This document shows positions 1-9,606 of a stretch of 64,000 bases of DNA, in pieces. Under the pieces are notes generated by a model. It was not told the DNA's origin. It did no database searches and saw nothing but the letters and a program-made list of their open reading frames with translations. The DNA is taken from positions 372,001 through 436,000 of the forward strand of contig CBDDKZ010000005.1 in assembly GCA_965230415.1 (NCBI GenBank), written 5' to 3'. How positions within the stretch are numbered: the stretch's first letter is position 1; the number at the start of each line of letters is the position of its first letter. A program made the position numbers and the translations under genes. This stretch comes from CBDDKZ01 sp965230415. GTDB taxonomy: Bacteria > Bacteroidota > Bacteroidia > Cytophagales > JAAEPT01.

Positions 1-213
1 GAAATGGTAATCGTTCATGGCGACTACACAAATTTCGGGACACTATCGAAGGCCTTTGAAGAAAAGGGAATAGAAATAAAAAAGGCAAATTTAAAGCGTA
101 TTCCGACCTCTCCGGTTGAATTTAGTGAAGATCAATTGGTAGATATTGAAAAAATGCTGGACAAAATTGAAGATGACGACGACATTCAGGCAGTATTCAC
201 TAATATCGCCTGA
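1..213 (+). CDS. YebC/PmpR family regulator, C-terminal end (5' truncated by window)
   Basis: The frame is open from the first base and ends at TGA 211-213. The 70 visible residues match the last domain of the YebC/PmpR family: a phrase like AFEEKGIEI, then ANLKRIPTSPVE, and an acidic end EDDDDIQAVF before the stop, the usual family terminus. Members bind DNA and/or help translation of proline-rich stretches. Which role applies here cannot be read from the sequence. The N-terminal domains lie outside the window. A hairpin with a T-run follows 25 bases downstream, so this is the last gene of its transcript. Confidence 0.85.
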   Translation, partial: EMVIVHGDYTNFGTLSKAFEEKGIEIKKANLKRIPTSPVEFSEDQLVDIEKMLDKIEDDDDIQAVFTNIA

Positions 214-238
214 TAATTGTTAAACTATTAATTGTTTA

Positions 239-268
239 GGGGTGCTGCAAGGCACTCCTTTTTTTTTT
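239..268 (+). terminator. Rho-independent terminator after the yebC-like gene
   Basis: A 7-bp stem (239-245 with 252-258, one G-U pair) and a 6-base loop are followed by ten T residues at 259-268. Confidence 0.8.
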
Positions 269-471
269 GAGCACTTTTAGGTATTTTATCTTCGTTTTTG
301 TTGCTTTTGTGCTCTTTGTCCAAGGTCAATGGTCATATTGTAATACACTAACATATCGGTTTTACTAAATTTTTTTTAACGAGTTGAACCAATTGAAATA
401 ATAATTGTACAGTACTTTGAACTCAGAAATACTGGGTCAGTTTTATTAAATCACAACAAAACGTAAGCGTA

Positions 472-3400
472 ATGAATCAATCAAGAAATCAAAACCTATT
501 CAAACAACTTACCACCTCTTCATTTTTAGTTTTGTTGGTGTCAGTGGTGGTATTTGTATCTATTGCTATGATAAACAACGAAACTATAGACAGAATAACA
601 GGTCAACTGAAAAAAGTGAATGACAATAGACCCGAAGACCGGGTATACGTCCAATTAGATAAACCTTTTTACAAACCGGGAGAAAACATCTGGTTCACAG
701 CATTTGTAAGAGAAAGTAATTTTTTTAATCCCTCTACAAAAAGTGACATCGTATATGTTGAGCTCATTGACCCAAAAGGAAATATCAGTACTAAACACAC
801 ATTAATTGCCAAAGCAGGTATAGCAAAAGGTGACTTCCAGCTTGAATCTAATGCTCCTGGTGGGATATACAAAGTAAAAGCCTACACGCTATGGCAAGAA
901 AATGATGTTCATTCACAAGCGTTTATAAAAACGATACAGGTGCAAAATGTCGTTTTGCCACGCCTTAAAATGAAATTGGATTTTCTGCGAAAAGCTTACG
1001 GACCAGGTGAAACCGCACATGCTGAACTCCTACTTGAAAGTTTATCCAACACTCCTCTTTCAAACAAAAGCATTGACTTCAAAGCCTCTATTCAGGGAGA
1101 AGCATACAAATCGGGAAAGGCCGTTACAAACGATGAAGGGAAGTGCCTTATCGCCATCAATCTTCCTGAAACACTCCAGTCTACCGACGGTCTGCTCAAC
1201 GTAATAATTAGCCATGAAGGTAATAATGAATCTATTTCCCGGTCTATTCCTATTACATTAAACAACATAAAACTGACTTTTATGCCTGAAGGTGGCGACA
1301 TGGTAGAGGATATCACCAGCAATGTCGCATTCAAAGCATTGAACGAACACGGAAAACCTGCCGACATCTCCGGTTACATCATTGACGATCAAGGCACAAA
1401 AATCGCTGATTTTAAAAGTTCCCATAATGGAATGGGCAAATTTGAATTACAGGCAAAAAAGAACCGAAATTACTTCGCTCAGATAAGCTCGCCAGGTGGT
1501 ATTGAAAAGAAGTATGAACTTCCAAAAGTGCTACCCCGGGGATATACCCTAACTTCCTACACAACAAAACAAGGTATTCGTGTTGTAATAGGTTCTACCG
1601 AACGAAGCGTGTTAACATTGGTAGGACAAATGAGAGGAAAATTATTATTTACTAAAGATATAGAAGTAGTTCCCGGCCAGGCAACAGCTATTATCCCCAC
1701 CCAAAGTCTGCCTGCAGGTATTTGCCAGCTTACTTTGTTTGATCATAATGGTGTTGCGCGCTGCGAGCGCCTCCTTTTTATTAATAAGGAACGACAATTA
1801 AACATCGCTATCGAGACGGACAAAGACCAATACCTGCCTCGTGAAGAAGTTAAACTTAAAGTAAAAGTGAGCGACCAAACCGGAATGCCCGTACCCGCTC
1901 AGCTAGCGCTTTCCGTGGTTGATGACAAACTACTTTCTTTTGCCGACGACAAATCGAGTAATATGCTCAGTTATATGCTCATGGAAGGGGACCTAAAAGG
2001 AACAATAGAAGAGCCGCGGTTTTATTTCGATCCCGAAGAAGAAAAAGCTGATGAGGCTTTGGACCTGGTAATGCTTACACATGGATGGAGGCGATTCACC
2101 TGGAAAATGGTATCACAAGGTCTTCCTGCACTAAAAAATGAGGGAGAACAAGCTGTTATTGCAGGCAAAGCTTATGATGAAAAAGAAAACGCTTTGGCAG
2201 GAGTTCCCATTTTTGTGGAAGGTACAGACATAAAAGTCATTACTGACAACAATGGAAAATTCGCAATCAGAGGGGTAGATCTCAGTTCACCGGCTGTTCT
2301 TAGAATGGAACGATCTAAGCAGGAAAAACACTACCTGAATGTTTACGAATATCAACAAGATTTATCTTTCTACAGCTATAATTATCGTCATCGGGAAGAA
2401 ATAATGTTCAATGCTATGCCTGCAGAAGCAGAAATGGACGCACCTGAGGGTGGAAATCTTAAAGGCAAAGAATTTGAAAAGGAAGGAGCAATGCCTCCAC
2501 TGCCAGCGGTGGTACAGCAAGCGAAAGTGGTTGTGATGAATAACAAGCAGGAAATGGCTCCTGAAGAAGATTTGGACATCGGCTTTATGGAACAAGAAAT
2601 TATTGCCGAAGATGAATGGATTCCTGATAATGATAAAATAGCAAAAAAACGTCTATTCAAACCCGCGCCCCCGACACCAAAATACTATCGTGCCAGAGAA
2701 TTCCCCGAATTACTTTATGCGGCTAATACAGATAACGAAGTACGCAACGATTTCAGAAGTACCATTTACTGGAATGGTTATATTGAAGTAGACAAGTACG
2801 GTGAAGCTCAAATCAGCTTCCACAACAACGATGACATCAGTGCATTCAGAATTACTGCCGAGGGGATTGGCCCCAACGGATTGATAGGCCGCGGAGAGCA
2901 CCTGTACCATACACAAATGCCTCTTGCCATGTCTGTAAAAATGCCCAAGGAGGTTATTTGCGCAGATGATTTCATCCTTCCTGTTATCATTAAGAACAAT
3001 ACAAATACGAGTAAATCCGGAACGTACACCTTAATCTATGACGACGTATTTAAGTGCAACCAGACCTCAGGTAAAGCGCAAAAGGTGAGCGTAGAAGCAA
3101 ATTCTTTTAAGCGCATCAATATAAAGTTTACTACTGCGGACATACCTGGAAACGGCGTCATAACACTAAAGTTTAACAGCCAATCGTTCACTGATGCCAT
3201 CACAGAACACATCAATGTCTTGGCCAAGGGTTACCCGGTGGCCATAGCCCACAGCGGGCAAGACCTAAGCAAGAACATGCAGGTAACTATCAATCACCTG
3301 GTTCCCGGCTCAGTAAAAGCGTCATTGGTTGCCTACCCGAATGTTGTCAATGACCTCATGAGTGGTATCGAATCTATATTAAGAGAGCCTTCGGGATGTT

Positions 3401-4812
3401 TCGAACAAACATCAATGAGCAACTACCCCAATATAATGGTAATGCAATATTTAAAAGAAACAGAGCAAGAAGCGCCAGAAGTATACGCCAAGGCTGAGGG
3501 GATGTTGGAAAGAGGCTACAAACGTCTTACAAGTTATGAGACGCCCAAAAAGGGTTATGAATGGTTTGGATCGGCCCCCGGGCACGAAGCTTTAACCGCT
3601 TATGGTCTATTACAGTTTCACGATATGAAGTCGGTATACCCCGCGGTAGATGATAAAATGGTAGATAGAACCAGCTCATGGCTTATGAGTCGAAAAGATG
3701 GTGAAGGAGGTTTTTCCCGCGATCCAAAAGCATTGGACAATTTTGGCAGAGCTGCCGATCGTATCACTAACGCATACATTGTGTACTCATTATCAGAAGC
3801 AGGTTTTCATAACATTGACCTTGAAGTGGAAACAGCTTACAAACAGTGTCTAAAAGACAATGATCCATACACTTTAGCGCTAATAGCAGCAACCTTATTC
3901 AACAGAAAGGACAAAAGAGCAAATGGACTACTGGATCAGTTGATTGACATGCAGCAAAAAGATGGCAAATGGCTGGCTAAAGAACATTCGATAACAATGT
4001 CTGGAGGTACCTCCTTAGAAGTAGAAACGACCTCGCTCGCAATTCTCGCTATTTTAAAGTCCGCAGAGGTCAATGAATTAGCGCTCAACAAGGCTGCCAA
4101 ATTCATCGTGTCATCAAGGTCTTCATATGGCGGTTTCGGAAGTACTCAAGCCACGGTCCTGGCATTAAAGGCGCTTACCTCTTATGCTAAGTACAGCAAA
4201 AAAACTGCTGATGACGGAATTTTGGAATGCTATGTTGAAGGTAAAAAAGTAGGTGAATTCCATTATGAAGAAGGACACCGGGGCAATATTGTGATTGAAA
4301 ACCTTGAAAAATATATTTCCAAAAATGGCAAACATAAAATTCAGGTAAAATTCAAAGATACAGAGCAGGCACTACCTTACACTGTTTCTATCAGATATAG
4401 CACGACGCTCCCACCTTCATCTTCAGCATGCAAATTAAACCTGGATGTATCACTGGCCAAAGACCGGGTTAAAGTAGGAGAAACGGTTCGACTTAATTGT
4501 AAATTAAGCAATAAAGAGGAACAGGGACAACCAATGAGTATGGCCCTGGTAGGAATACCTTCTGGATGCTCTGCACAAGCCTGGCAGTTGAAAGAGCTTC
4601 AGGAAAAGGGAATCGTGGACTTTTATGAAATTCGAAAGAATAAAGTAGCATTTTATTTTCGGGATATGGCGCCGAAAGAAAGCCATACCATTCATTTAGA
4701 TCTGAAAGCGGAGATAGCAGGAACGTTTAGTGCTCAGGCCTCCAGTGCCTACCTTTACTACACCAGTGAATACAAAGAATGGAAATCTCTTCCGACATTG
4801 ACTATTGAATAA
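472..4812 (+). CDS. Alpha-2-macroglobulin family protein with thioester motif
   Basis: This 1,446-residue envelope protein belongs to the bacterial alpha-2-macroglobulin family, thought to trap proteases that reach the envelope. Residues ~15-35 form one hydrophobic segment (signal anchor or signal peptide; no clear lipobox). MG-type beta domains follow, starting with an RVYVQLDKPFYKPGE phrase typical of MG1/MG2 in Bacteroidota. A small carboxypeptidase-regulatory-like beta insert lies near residues 563-605. The thioester motif GCFEQ is intact with Cys976, inside a helical thioester domain (~960-1280), and a C-terminal receptor-domain-like part follows. No penicillin-binding protein 1C gene is adjacent, unlike in many proteobacteria. 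The gene stands alone: 258 bases of noncoding DNA precede it and the next gene converges on it. Confidence 0.93.
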   Translation: MNQSRNQNLFKQLTTSSFLVLLVSVVVFVSIAMINNETIDRITGQLKKVNDNRPEDRVYVQLDKPFYKPGENIWFTAFVRESNFFNPSTKSDIVYVELIDPKGNISTKHTLIAKAGIAKGDFQLESNAPGGIYKVKAYTLWQENDVHSQAFIKTIQVQNVVLPRLKMKLDFLRKAYGPGETAHAELLLESLSNTPLSNKSIDFKASIQGEAYKSGKAVTNDEGKCLIAINLPETLQSTDGLLNVIISHEGNNESISRSIPITLNNIKLTFMPEGGDMVEDITSNVAFKALNEHGKPADISGYIIDDQGTKIADFKSSHNGMGKFELQAKKNRNYFAQISSPGGIEKKYELPKVLPRGYTLTSYTTKQGIRVVIGSTERSVLTLVGQMRGKLLFTKDIEVVPGQATAIIPTQSLPAGICQLTLFDHNGVARCERLLFINKERQLNIAIETDKDQYLPREEVKLKVKVSDQTGMPVPAQLALSVVDDKLLSFADDKSSNMLSYMLMEGDLKGTIEEPRFYFDPEEEKADEALDLVMLTHGWRRFTWKMVSQGLPALKNEGEQAVIAGKAYDEKENALAGVPIFVEGTDIKVITDNNGKFAIRGVDLSSPAVLRMERSKQEKHYLNVYEYQQDLSFYSYNYRHREEIMFNAMPAEAEMDAPEGGNLKGKEFEKEGAMPPLPAVVQQAKVVVMNNKQEMAPEEDLDIGFMEQEIIAEDEWIPDNDKIAKKRLFKPAPPTPKYYRAREFPELLYAANTDNEVRNDFRSTIYWNGYIEVDKYGEAQISFHNNDDISAFRITAEGIGPNGLIGRGEHLYHTQMPLAMSVKMPKEVICADDFILPVIIKNNTNTSKSGTYTLIYDDVFKCNQTSGKAQKVSVEANSFKRINIKFTTADIPGNGVITLKFNSQSFTDAITEHINVLAKGYPVAIAHSGQDLSKNMQVTINHLVPGSVKASLVAYPNVVNDLMSGIESILREPSGCFEQTSMSNYPNIMVMQYLKETEQEAPEVYAKAEGMLERGYKRLTSYETPKKGYEWFGSAPGHEALTAYGLLQFHDMKSVYPAVDDKMVDRTSSWLMSRKDGEGGFSRDPKALDNFGRAADRITNAYIVYSLSEAGFHNIDLEVETAYKQCLKDNDPYTLALIAATLFNRKDKRANGLLDQLIDMQQKDGKWLAKEHSITMSGGTSLEVETTSLAILAILKSAEVNELALNKAAKFIVSSRSSYGGFGSTQATVLALKALTSYAKYSKKTADDGILECYVEGKKVGEFHYEEGHRGNIVIENLEKYISKNGKHKIQVKFKDTEQALPYTVSIRYSTTLPPSSSACKLNLDVSLAKDRVKVGETVRLNCKLSNKEEQGQPMSMALVGIPSGCSAQAWQLKELQEKGIVDFYEIRKNKVAFYFRDMAPKESHTIHLDLKAEIAGTFSAQASSAYLYYTSEYKEWKSLPTLTIE

Positions 4813-4819
4813 ATTTAGA

Positions 4820-4850
4820 GGGCTTCGCATGTCGATTTACATGTGAACCC
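4820..4850. terminator. Hairpin between convergent genes, probable bidirectional terminator
   Basis: The arms 4820-4832 and 4839-4850 pair over about 11 bp with G-U pairs and one bulge. They sit in the 39-base gap between the A2M stop and the LptG-like stop. The T-runs are weak. Confidence 0.45.
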
Positions 4851-4851
4851 T

Positions 4852-5931
4852 TTACTTAGGCATTTTACGATACATAATCCACCCTAAAAATAAGAAGACT
4901 ACATTTGGCAAAGCGGCACTCGCCGCCGGGTGTATCGAACTATCTTCTGCAAAATTCCTCCCCATCTGCAGAACAATCCAGTAAGTAAAAAAGAGTAAAA
5001 AGCCAATTACTACGCGCAGCACCACTCCTTCACGGGACTTTTTACCTCCTGAAATAACAGCAATTAGTGTCAGTACAATAATTGCGATAGGATAGGTATA
5101 ACGTTCATAGTAATCAACGAGTAGGGATTCGACACTCATTACCCCTTTCAGCCTTTGTTCCTCAATATACTCGCGTAGTTGAGGAATAGTATACATGGAT
5201 GTAACAATGTGGTTGTTTTCCAAATCATCGGTACTCAAATTTAAGATGGTATCTTGAGCAGGATGGAAAGTCAGGTCTTCCTTACCATCAATACGTTTTC
5301 GTAACGAATATTTAGATATATGCCACAATTGCTTCTCTTTATTCCAATGAACTTTATTGGTTTTTAATCTTTCTACCAAATCATTCCCCTCAAATTTTTC
5401 GAGCACAAAATGATACCCTGTTTGGGAGTTAATATTGTAAGTCTGCACATAGGCTTTGGTGTTGTGCGACATCATCACATGAATATTCTTCTCGCTATAT
5501 GATTTTCTATCACCAAAGTAGCTTTGCTCAAACGCCACGCGCTCAATAGTAGCCTTTGGAATCACCCAGCCGACCATCCACAAAGTAAGCCCGCCAAGTA
5601 AGACGGCACCAATGAAGTAGGAACGTAAAATTCTTCGAAAACTAATTCCGGAACTAAGTATTGCGACAATCTCTGTATGAGCTGCCATACGTGCGGTAAC
5701 GACAATCGTTGAAATAAAAATGGCCATGGGGCTTAAAAAAGTCGCCAACCAGAGTGCCAGGTTTATATAATATTGGTCTATTACAACGGAATAGGGAATA
5801 TTATTGCTTAAAAAATCATCGTTATGATCCGTAAAGTCGATCATTATGACCACGGTTGATAATAAGAATACGATGAAGAAAAAGGTCTTGAAATACCTTT
5901 TTAATATATATAAATCTAATTTCTTTAGCAT
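4852..5931 (-). CDS. lptG: LptF/LptG-type permease (YjgP/YjgQ family)
   Basis: The 359-residue membrane protein has the LptF/G layout: two N-terminal helices (~14-35, ~58-80) and a third (~100-120), a large periplasmic beta-jellyroll (~130-270), then three C-terminal helices ending in MYRKMPK. In the Lpt system two such permeases with LptB extract lipopolysaccharide from the inner membrane. I chose ATG 5931, which overlaps the tgt stop by one base (TAATG), because the reading MLKKLDLYILKRYF is the family N-terminus. An upstream in-frame ATG at 5973 would add 14 residues buried in tgt. Whether it is the F or G paralog is not certain. The tgt-lptG pairing and translational coupling are common in Bacteroidota. 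Confidence 0.88.
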   Translation of the reverse strand: MLKKLDLYILKRYFKTFFFIVFLLSTVVIMIDFTDHNDDFLSNNIPYSVVIDQYYINLALWLATFLSPMAIFISTIVVTARMAAHTEIVAILSSGISFRRILRSYFIGAVLLGGLTLWMVGWVIPKATIERVAFEQSYFGDRKSYSEKNIHVMMSHNTKAYVQTYNINSQTGYHFVLEKFEGNDLVERLKTNKVHWNKEKQLWHISKYSLRKRIDGKEDLTFHPAQDTILNLSTDDLENNHIVTSMYTIPQLREYIEEQRLKGVMSVESLLVDYYERYTYPIAIIVLTLIAVISGGKKSREGVVLRVVIGFLLFFTYWIVLQMGRNFAEDSSIHPAASAALPNVVFLFLGWIMYRKMPK

Positions 5932-7061
5932 TACAATTTCTGAATCAATTTCTTGACCATTGACTGTTTCCAATCATAAAACGTACCTTCTATTATATGA
6001 TTTCGAGCTTCCTTCACCAACCAAAGGTAAAAACTAAGATTGTGAATACTCGCAATTTGCGCACCCAATATTTCTTTGCTTATAATCAAATGCCTCAAAT
6101 AAGCTTTGGAATAATGTGTGTCTACATAACCTCCTAAATCCGGATCGATGGGAGTAAAATCGTCTTTCCACTTCTCATTCTTTATGTTAATCACACCTTC
6201 GCTTGTAAATAGCATTCCATTTCTGGCATTCCTGGTGGGCATTACACAGTCAAACATATCTATCCCAAGTGCAATGCACTCCAAAATATTTGCTGGTGTT
6301 CCAACTCCCATTAAGTAACGCGGCTTATCCAGAGGTAGTATATCGGTGACTATATCAGTCATCTCGTACATATCCTCATGCGGTTCGCCAACAGAGAGCC
6401 CGCCAATGGCATTTGCTTCTCTGCCAAATGATGCAATGGTCTCTGCAGATTGTTTTCTAAGATCCTTGTATACACTTCCCTGCACAATAGGGAGTAATGT
6501 TTGATCGTATCCATAAAGCGGATCTGTATTATCGAAACGATCACAGCAACGTTTAAGCCACCTGTGAGTCATTTCCATAGAGTTTTTGGCATAAGATTTT
6601 TCACATGGATACGGTGTACATTCATCAAAGGCCATGATTAAATCAGCTCCAATCTGACGTTGTATATCCATCACATTTTCGGGGGTAAACAAATGTTTTG
6701 ACCCATCAATATGAGACTGAAAAACGACACCTTCCTCTTTGATTTTTCTTGCTCCGGACAAAGAATAAACCTGATAGCCACCACTATCTGTTAAGATAGG
6801 TCCACTCCAATTATTAAAACGATGCAGCCCCCCTGCTTGTTGAAGAATGGAAGTAGTAGGACGTAAGTACAGATGGTAGGTATTTCCCAGAATAATCTGA
6901 GCCCTAATATCCTGACTTAATTCACGCTGATGAACGGCTTTAACCGTACCTGCAGTACCTACAGGCATAAAAATGGGAGTCTCTACATTACCATGTGCAG
7001 TCTCAAAAGTACCAGCACGAGCTTTGGACTTCTGGTCTGTTTTGTGAATCGTAAATTGCAT
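5931..7061 (-). CDS. tgt: tRNA-guanine transglycosylase (queuine tRNA-ribosyltransferase)
   Basis: This enzyme exchanges guanine 34 for preQ1 in tRNAs with GUN anticodons, in the queuosine pathway. The 376 residues are full length for the bacterial enzyme. Visible motifs: TDSGGYQV with the proposed base Asp92, MAFDEC, GGLSVGEP, and GIDMFDCVMPTRNARNG containing the nucleophile Asp271. The structural zinc site of E. coli-type enzymes (three Cys and one His) is altered. At the aligned positions the cysteines are Leu309, Gly311 and Asp314, while His340 in the SIHNL phrase remains. The rest of that region (HYSKAYLRHL) aligns well, so this is not a frameshift. It is first in an operon with the LptG-like gene. 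Confidence 0.95.
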   Translation of the reverse strand: MQFTIHKTDQKSKARAGTFETAHGNVETPIFMPVGTAGTVKAVHQRELSQDIRAQIILGNTYHLYLRPTTSILQQAGGLHRFNNWSGPILTDSGGYQVYSLSGARKIKEEGVVFQSHIDGSKHLFTPENVMDIQRQIGADLIMAFDECTPYPCEKSYAKNSMEMTHRWLKRCCDRFDNTDPLYGYDQTLLPIVQGSVYKDLRKQSAETIASFGREANAIGGLSVGEPHEDMYEMTDIVTDILPLDKPRYLMGVGTPANILECIALGIDMFDCVMPTRNARNGMLFTSEGVINIKNEKWKDDFTPIDPDLGGYVDTHYSKAYLRHLIISKEILGAQIASIHNLSFYLWLVKEARNHIIEGTFYDWKQSMVKKLIQKL

Positions 7062-7070
7062 ATTGATTTA

Positions 7071-7078
7071 CAAAAATA
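7071..7078 (-). promoter_or_regulatory. TAnnTTTG promoter box upstream of tgt
   Basis: The minus strand reads TATTTTTG, an exact match to the Bacteroidota -7 consensus, 10 bases before the tgt ATG. No clear TTG lies 19 bases upstream, and the leader would be almost absent. Confidence 0.35.
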
Positions 7079-7127
7079 TGGCTTATTATCATTTTTTAAC
7101 TTTATTTTCGAGAAATTACTTATTGTA

Positions 7128-8228
7128 ATGACCGTTATTACCTATATATTTTTCTCGATTACTATTATTCAAATAGCAGTATATGTACTGCTCGGATATA
7201 AAATTCTATCAGAAAACAAGGCGCAACGGCGTAGTATGCCCATTAATCCACCAATAAGTGTGATCGTGTGTGCACATAATGAGGAGAAAAACTTAACAGA
7301 TTTAATTCCTAAGATATTAAATCAAGAATACCCAATCTTCGAACTTATAGTTGTAAATGACCGATCTACAGATGGTACAATAAGTACTTTTAATAACTTC
7401 ACGTCTCCTCAATTACAAACTATAAACATTAGCAAAACACCAAGAGACTGGAATTCAAAGAAATATGCACTTAAACAGGGGGTATCAAAGGCCAAGTATG
7501 ACTGGGTTCTTGTAACCGATGCCGATTGTCTCCCTGCAAGTAACAATTGGATAAAGTCAATGGCAAACCATATCCACAGTCAAACCGAAATTGTGCTTAG
7601 TGCTGCACCAATAAATGCGATTCCCGGTTTTTTAAATCAAATTATCCAATTTGAGACTTTTCAGACCTCCTTTCAATTTCTTGGTTTAGCCTCCGTCAAG
7701 CATCCTTACATGGGGTTAGGCAGGAACATGCTTTACAAAAAGAACCTGATTGAAACGTCGCAAATTTTCGACGAATACAAATCGCTGACTGGAGGGGATG
7801 ACGATTTACTAATAAATGAAAAATCATCTAAGAATAATACAAGTATAAACATAGATAACAGGGCATTTTGTTACTCTAATCCCAAGGAAACGTGGAAAAA
7901 ATGGTTGATTCAAAAAATTCGTCATCTTTCGGTTGGAAAGCATTACAAAACAAGTTCCAAACTCATAATCAGCTTGTTACACACATCTACGCTATTGTTT
8001 TATGCATGTTCCCTCTATTTAATCGTCAAAAATCAAGATTTTTTCTTTACATTAATCCTATTTAGTTTGAGAACTTTGACTATATTTTTTATTTTTGATA
8101 TGGTGTCAAAGAAATTGGGCTGTAAGATCCGTAAGTACTATATAATTGTTTTAGATGTACTATATATGTCTTATATTTGGACAATAGGCCCTTTGGCTAT
8201 GTTTTTGAAACGTATTAGATGGAGTTAA
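7128..8228 (+). CDS. Membrane glycosyltransferase, GT2 family
   Basis: The 366-residue protein has an N-terminal membrane helix (~3-25), then a GT-A domain starting at ISVIVCAHNEEKNL, with VVNDRSTDGT, the metal/nucleotide-binding DAD at 131-133, an acidic GGDDDL motif, and QKIRHLS in place of the usual QxxRW acceptor motif. Two or three C-terminal membrane helices follow. This layout fits processive or polyprenol-linked GT2 enzymes that build surface polysaccharides; the substrate is unknown. I chose ATG 7128 because an upstream in-frame ATG at 6930 would lie inside the tgt coding region on the other strand and give a non-family N-terminus. The 3' end overlaps the sigma factor start by 10 bases. 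Confidence 0.85.
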   Translation: MTVITYIFFSITIIQIAVYVLLGYKILSENKAQRRSMPINPPISVIVCAHNEEKNLTDLIPKILNQEYPIFELIVVNDRSTDGTISTFNNFTSPQLQTINISKTPRDWNSKKYALKQGVSKAKYDWVLVTDADCLPASNNWIKSMANHIHSQTEIVLSAAPINAIPGFLNQIIQFETFQTSFQFLGLASVKHPYMGLGRNMLYKKNLIETSQIFDEYKSLTGGDDDLLINEKSSKNNTSINIDNRAFCYSNPKETWKKWLIQKIRHLSVGKHYKTSSKLIISLLHTSTLLFYACSLYLIVKNQDFFFTLILFSLRTLTIFFIFDMVSKKLGCKIRKYYIIVLDVLYMSYIWTIGPLAMFLKRIRWS

Positions 8229-8827
8229 AAAAAGAATTTTCACAAAAGGCTAAGAAAGACTTCGACCTCGTTCGGAAAGCTCGTGAAGACAACGACGAGC
8301 GTGCCTACGGTGAATTAATGGTTAGGTACCGTAAGCCTGTCTACCACATGATCTTAAAAATGGTAAAAAATAAAGATGATGCGGAAGATTTAACCATTGA
8401 GGCATTTGCCAAAGCTTTTAAAAACTTAAAGAAATTTAATCCCGATTACACTTTTAGTACCTGGTTATTTAGAATTGCCACAAACAATTGCATCGACTTT
8501 ATTAGAAAAAAGAAGTTGGAGACCTTAAGTATAGACTCTACTTTCACCGATGACAATGGTGAAAATGTTGGGATTGATATACGCGACAACAACCTAAACC
8601 CTCAGGAAGAAGCAATCAAAAAGCAAAAGATTGAAATTATGCGTATGATTGTTACGCAGCTTCCGCCAAAATATCAGGTTCTTGTAAGGTTAAGGTATTT
8701 TCAGGAATTATCCTACGATGAAATCTCCAAGGAGCTGGGTGCTCCACTTGGCACGGTTAAAGCTCAACTGCACAGGGCCAGGGAATTACTGCACGAATTG
8801 GTAAAAAACAGGAAGGATAACATCTAA
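8219..8827 (+). CDS. RNA polymerase sigma factor, ECF-like sigma-70
   Basis: This 202-residue sigma factor has region 2 (DAEDLTIEAFAKAF, then FSTWLFRIATNNCIDFIRKK, the -10 melting/recognition part) and region 4 (LPPKYQVLVRLRYFQELSYDEIS, then LGTVKAQLHRARELL, the helix-turn-helix). Regions 1.1 and 3 are missing, as in ECF sigmas. The N-terminus is rich in Lys and Asp/Glu. No anti-sigma factor gene is adjacent. The next gene is rsmG, 3 bases away, so the sigma gene is probably co-transcribed with housekeeping genes and may not be an envelope-stress sigma. Confidence 0.9.
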   Translation: MELKKEFSQKAKKDFDLVRKAREDNDERAYGELMVRYRKPVYHMILKMVKNKDDAEDLTIEAFAKAFKNLKKFNPDYTFSTWLFRIATNNCIDFIRKKKLETLSIDSTFTDDNGENVGIDIRDNNLNPQEEAIKKQKIEIMRMIVTQLPPKYQVLVRLRYFQELSYDEISKELGAPLGTVKAQLHRARELLHELVKNRKDNI

Positions 8828-8830
8828 TAA

Positions 8831-9457
8831 GTGGATTCCATCCTCAAGTATTTTCCCGATCTTAGTGATCAACAACATGCTCAGTTTCAAGCTTTAGATC
8901 AGCTCTACGTTTATTGGAATGAGCGTATCAATGTTATTTCGAGAAAGGATATAGCTGCGCTCTACGAACGGCATGTATTACACTCACTGGGAATTGCTAA
9001 AATAATAGATTTCACTCCCGGTACAGCTATTTTAGATCTAGGCACGGGTGGTGGTTTCCCTGGTATTCCACTGGCCATTCTGTATCCTGAATGTTCCTTT
9101 ACTCTTGTTGATTCGATTGCCAAAAAAATCAAAGTTGTTGAAGAGGTTGCCTCCTCTCTGGAATTAAAAAACGTAACACCCATCAGTGCTCGCGTCGAAA
9201 AAATAACCGATAAATACGATTTTGTTGTTACCAGAGCAGTGACACGCATTAAGCCACTAACTCAATGGATACAGCATAAAATAAAGAAAGAGCAAACCAA
9301 TAAATTGGCTAATGGCGTCCTCGCCTTAAAGGGAGGAGATCTGAGTGAGGAGTTCAAAGGTGTAAAGCGTTCATATGAATTGTACAATTTATCTGACTAT
9401 TTTGAGGAGGATTTTTTCGAAACTAAAAAAGTCGTACACCTTACAATCGCGCACTAA
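8831..9457 (+). CDS. rsmG: 16S rRNA (guanine527-N7)-methyltransferase RsmG
   Basis: RsmG methylates G527 of 16S rRNA with S-adenosylmethionine. The 208 residues match the usual length. The SAM site ILDLGTGGGFPGIPLAI is intact, followed by LVDSIAKKIKVVEEV, VVTRAVTRI and LALKGG, all typical of the family. The start codon is GTG 8831, three bases after the sigma factor stop; no ATG gives the conserved N-terminus (the DQ...Y..WNERINVISR segment). It is the last gene of the GT2-sigma-rsmG run. Confidence 0.93.
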   Translation: MDSILKYFPDLSDQQHAQFQALDQLYVYWNERINVISRKDIAALYERHVLHSLGIAKIIDFTPGTAILDLGTGGGFPGIPLAILYPECSFTLVDSIAKKIKVVEEVASSLELKNVTPISARVEKITDKYDFVVTRAVTRIKPLTQWIQHKIKKEQTNKLANGVLALKGGDLSEEFKGVKRSYELYNLSDYFEEDFFETKKVVHLTIAH

Positions 9458-9606
9458 ATAATTAACAAATACATAGTTAGTAACGTATTAATTCCATAAT
9501 ATTGTATTCCGCATAAATTTAAATGAGGTCACTGCGGAACTATTTAACTAATAAAACCATTGCTATAATACATAGAGGTGGTCTTTGATTATTTAAATTC
9601 ATTGAA

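Noticed and set aside
6930..7127. Upstream start for the GT2 gene
   Set aside because: It would place 66 codons antisense to tgt, with a translation that shows no relation to glycosyltransferases.
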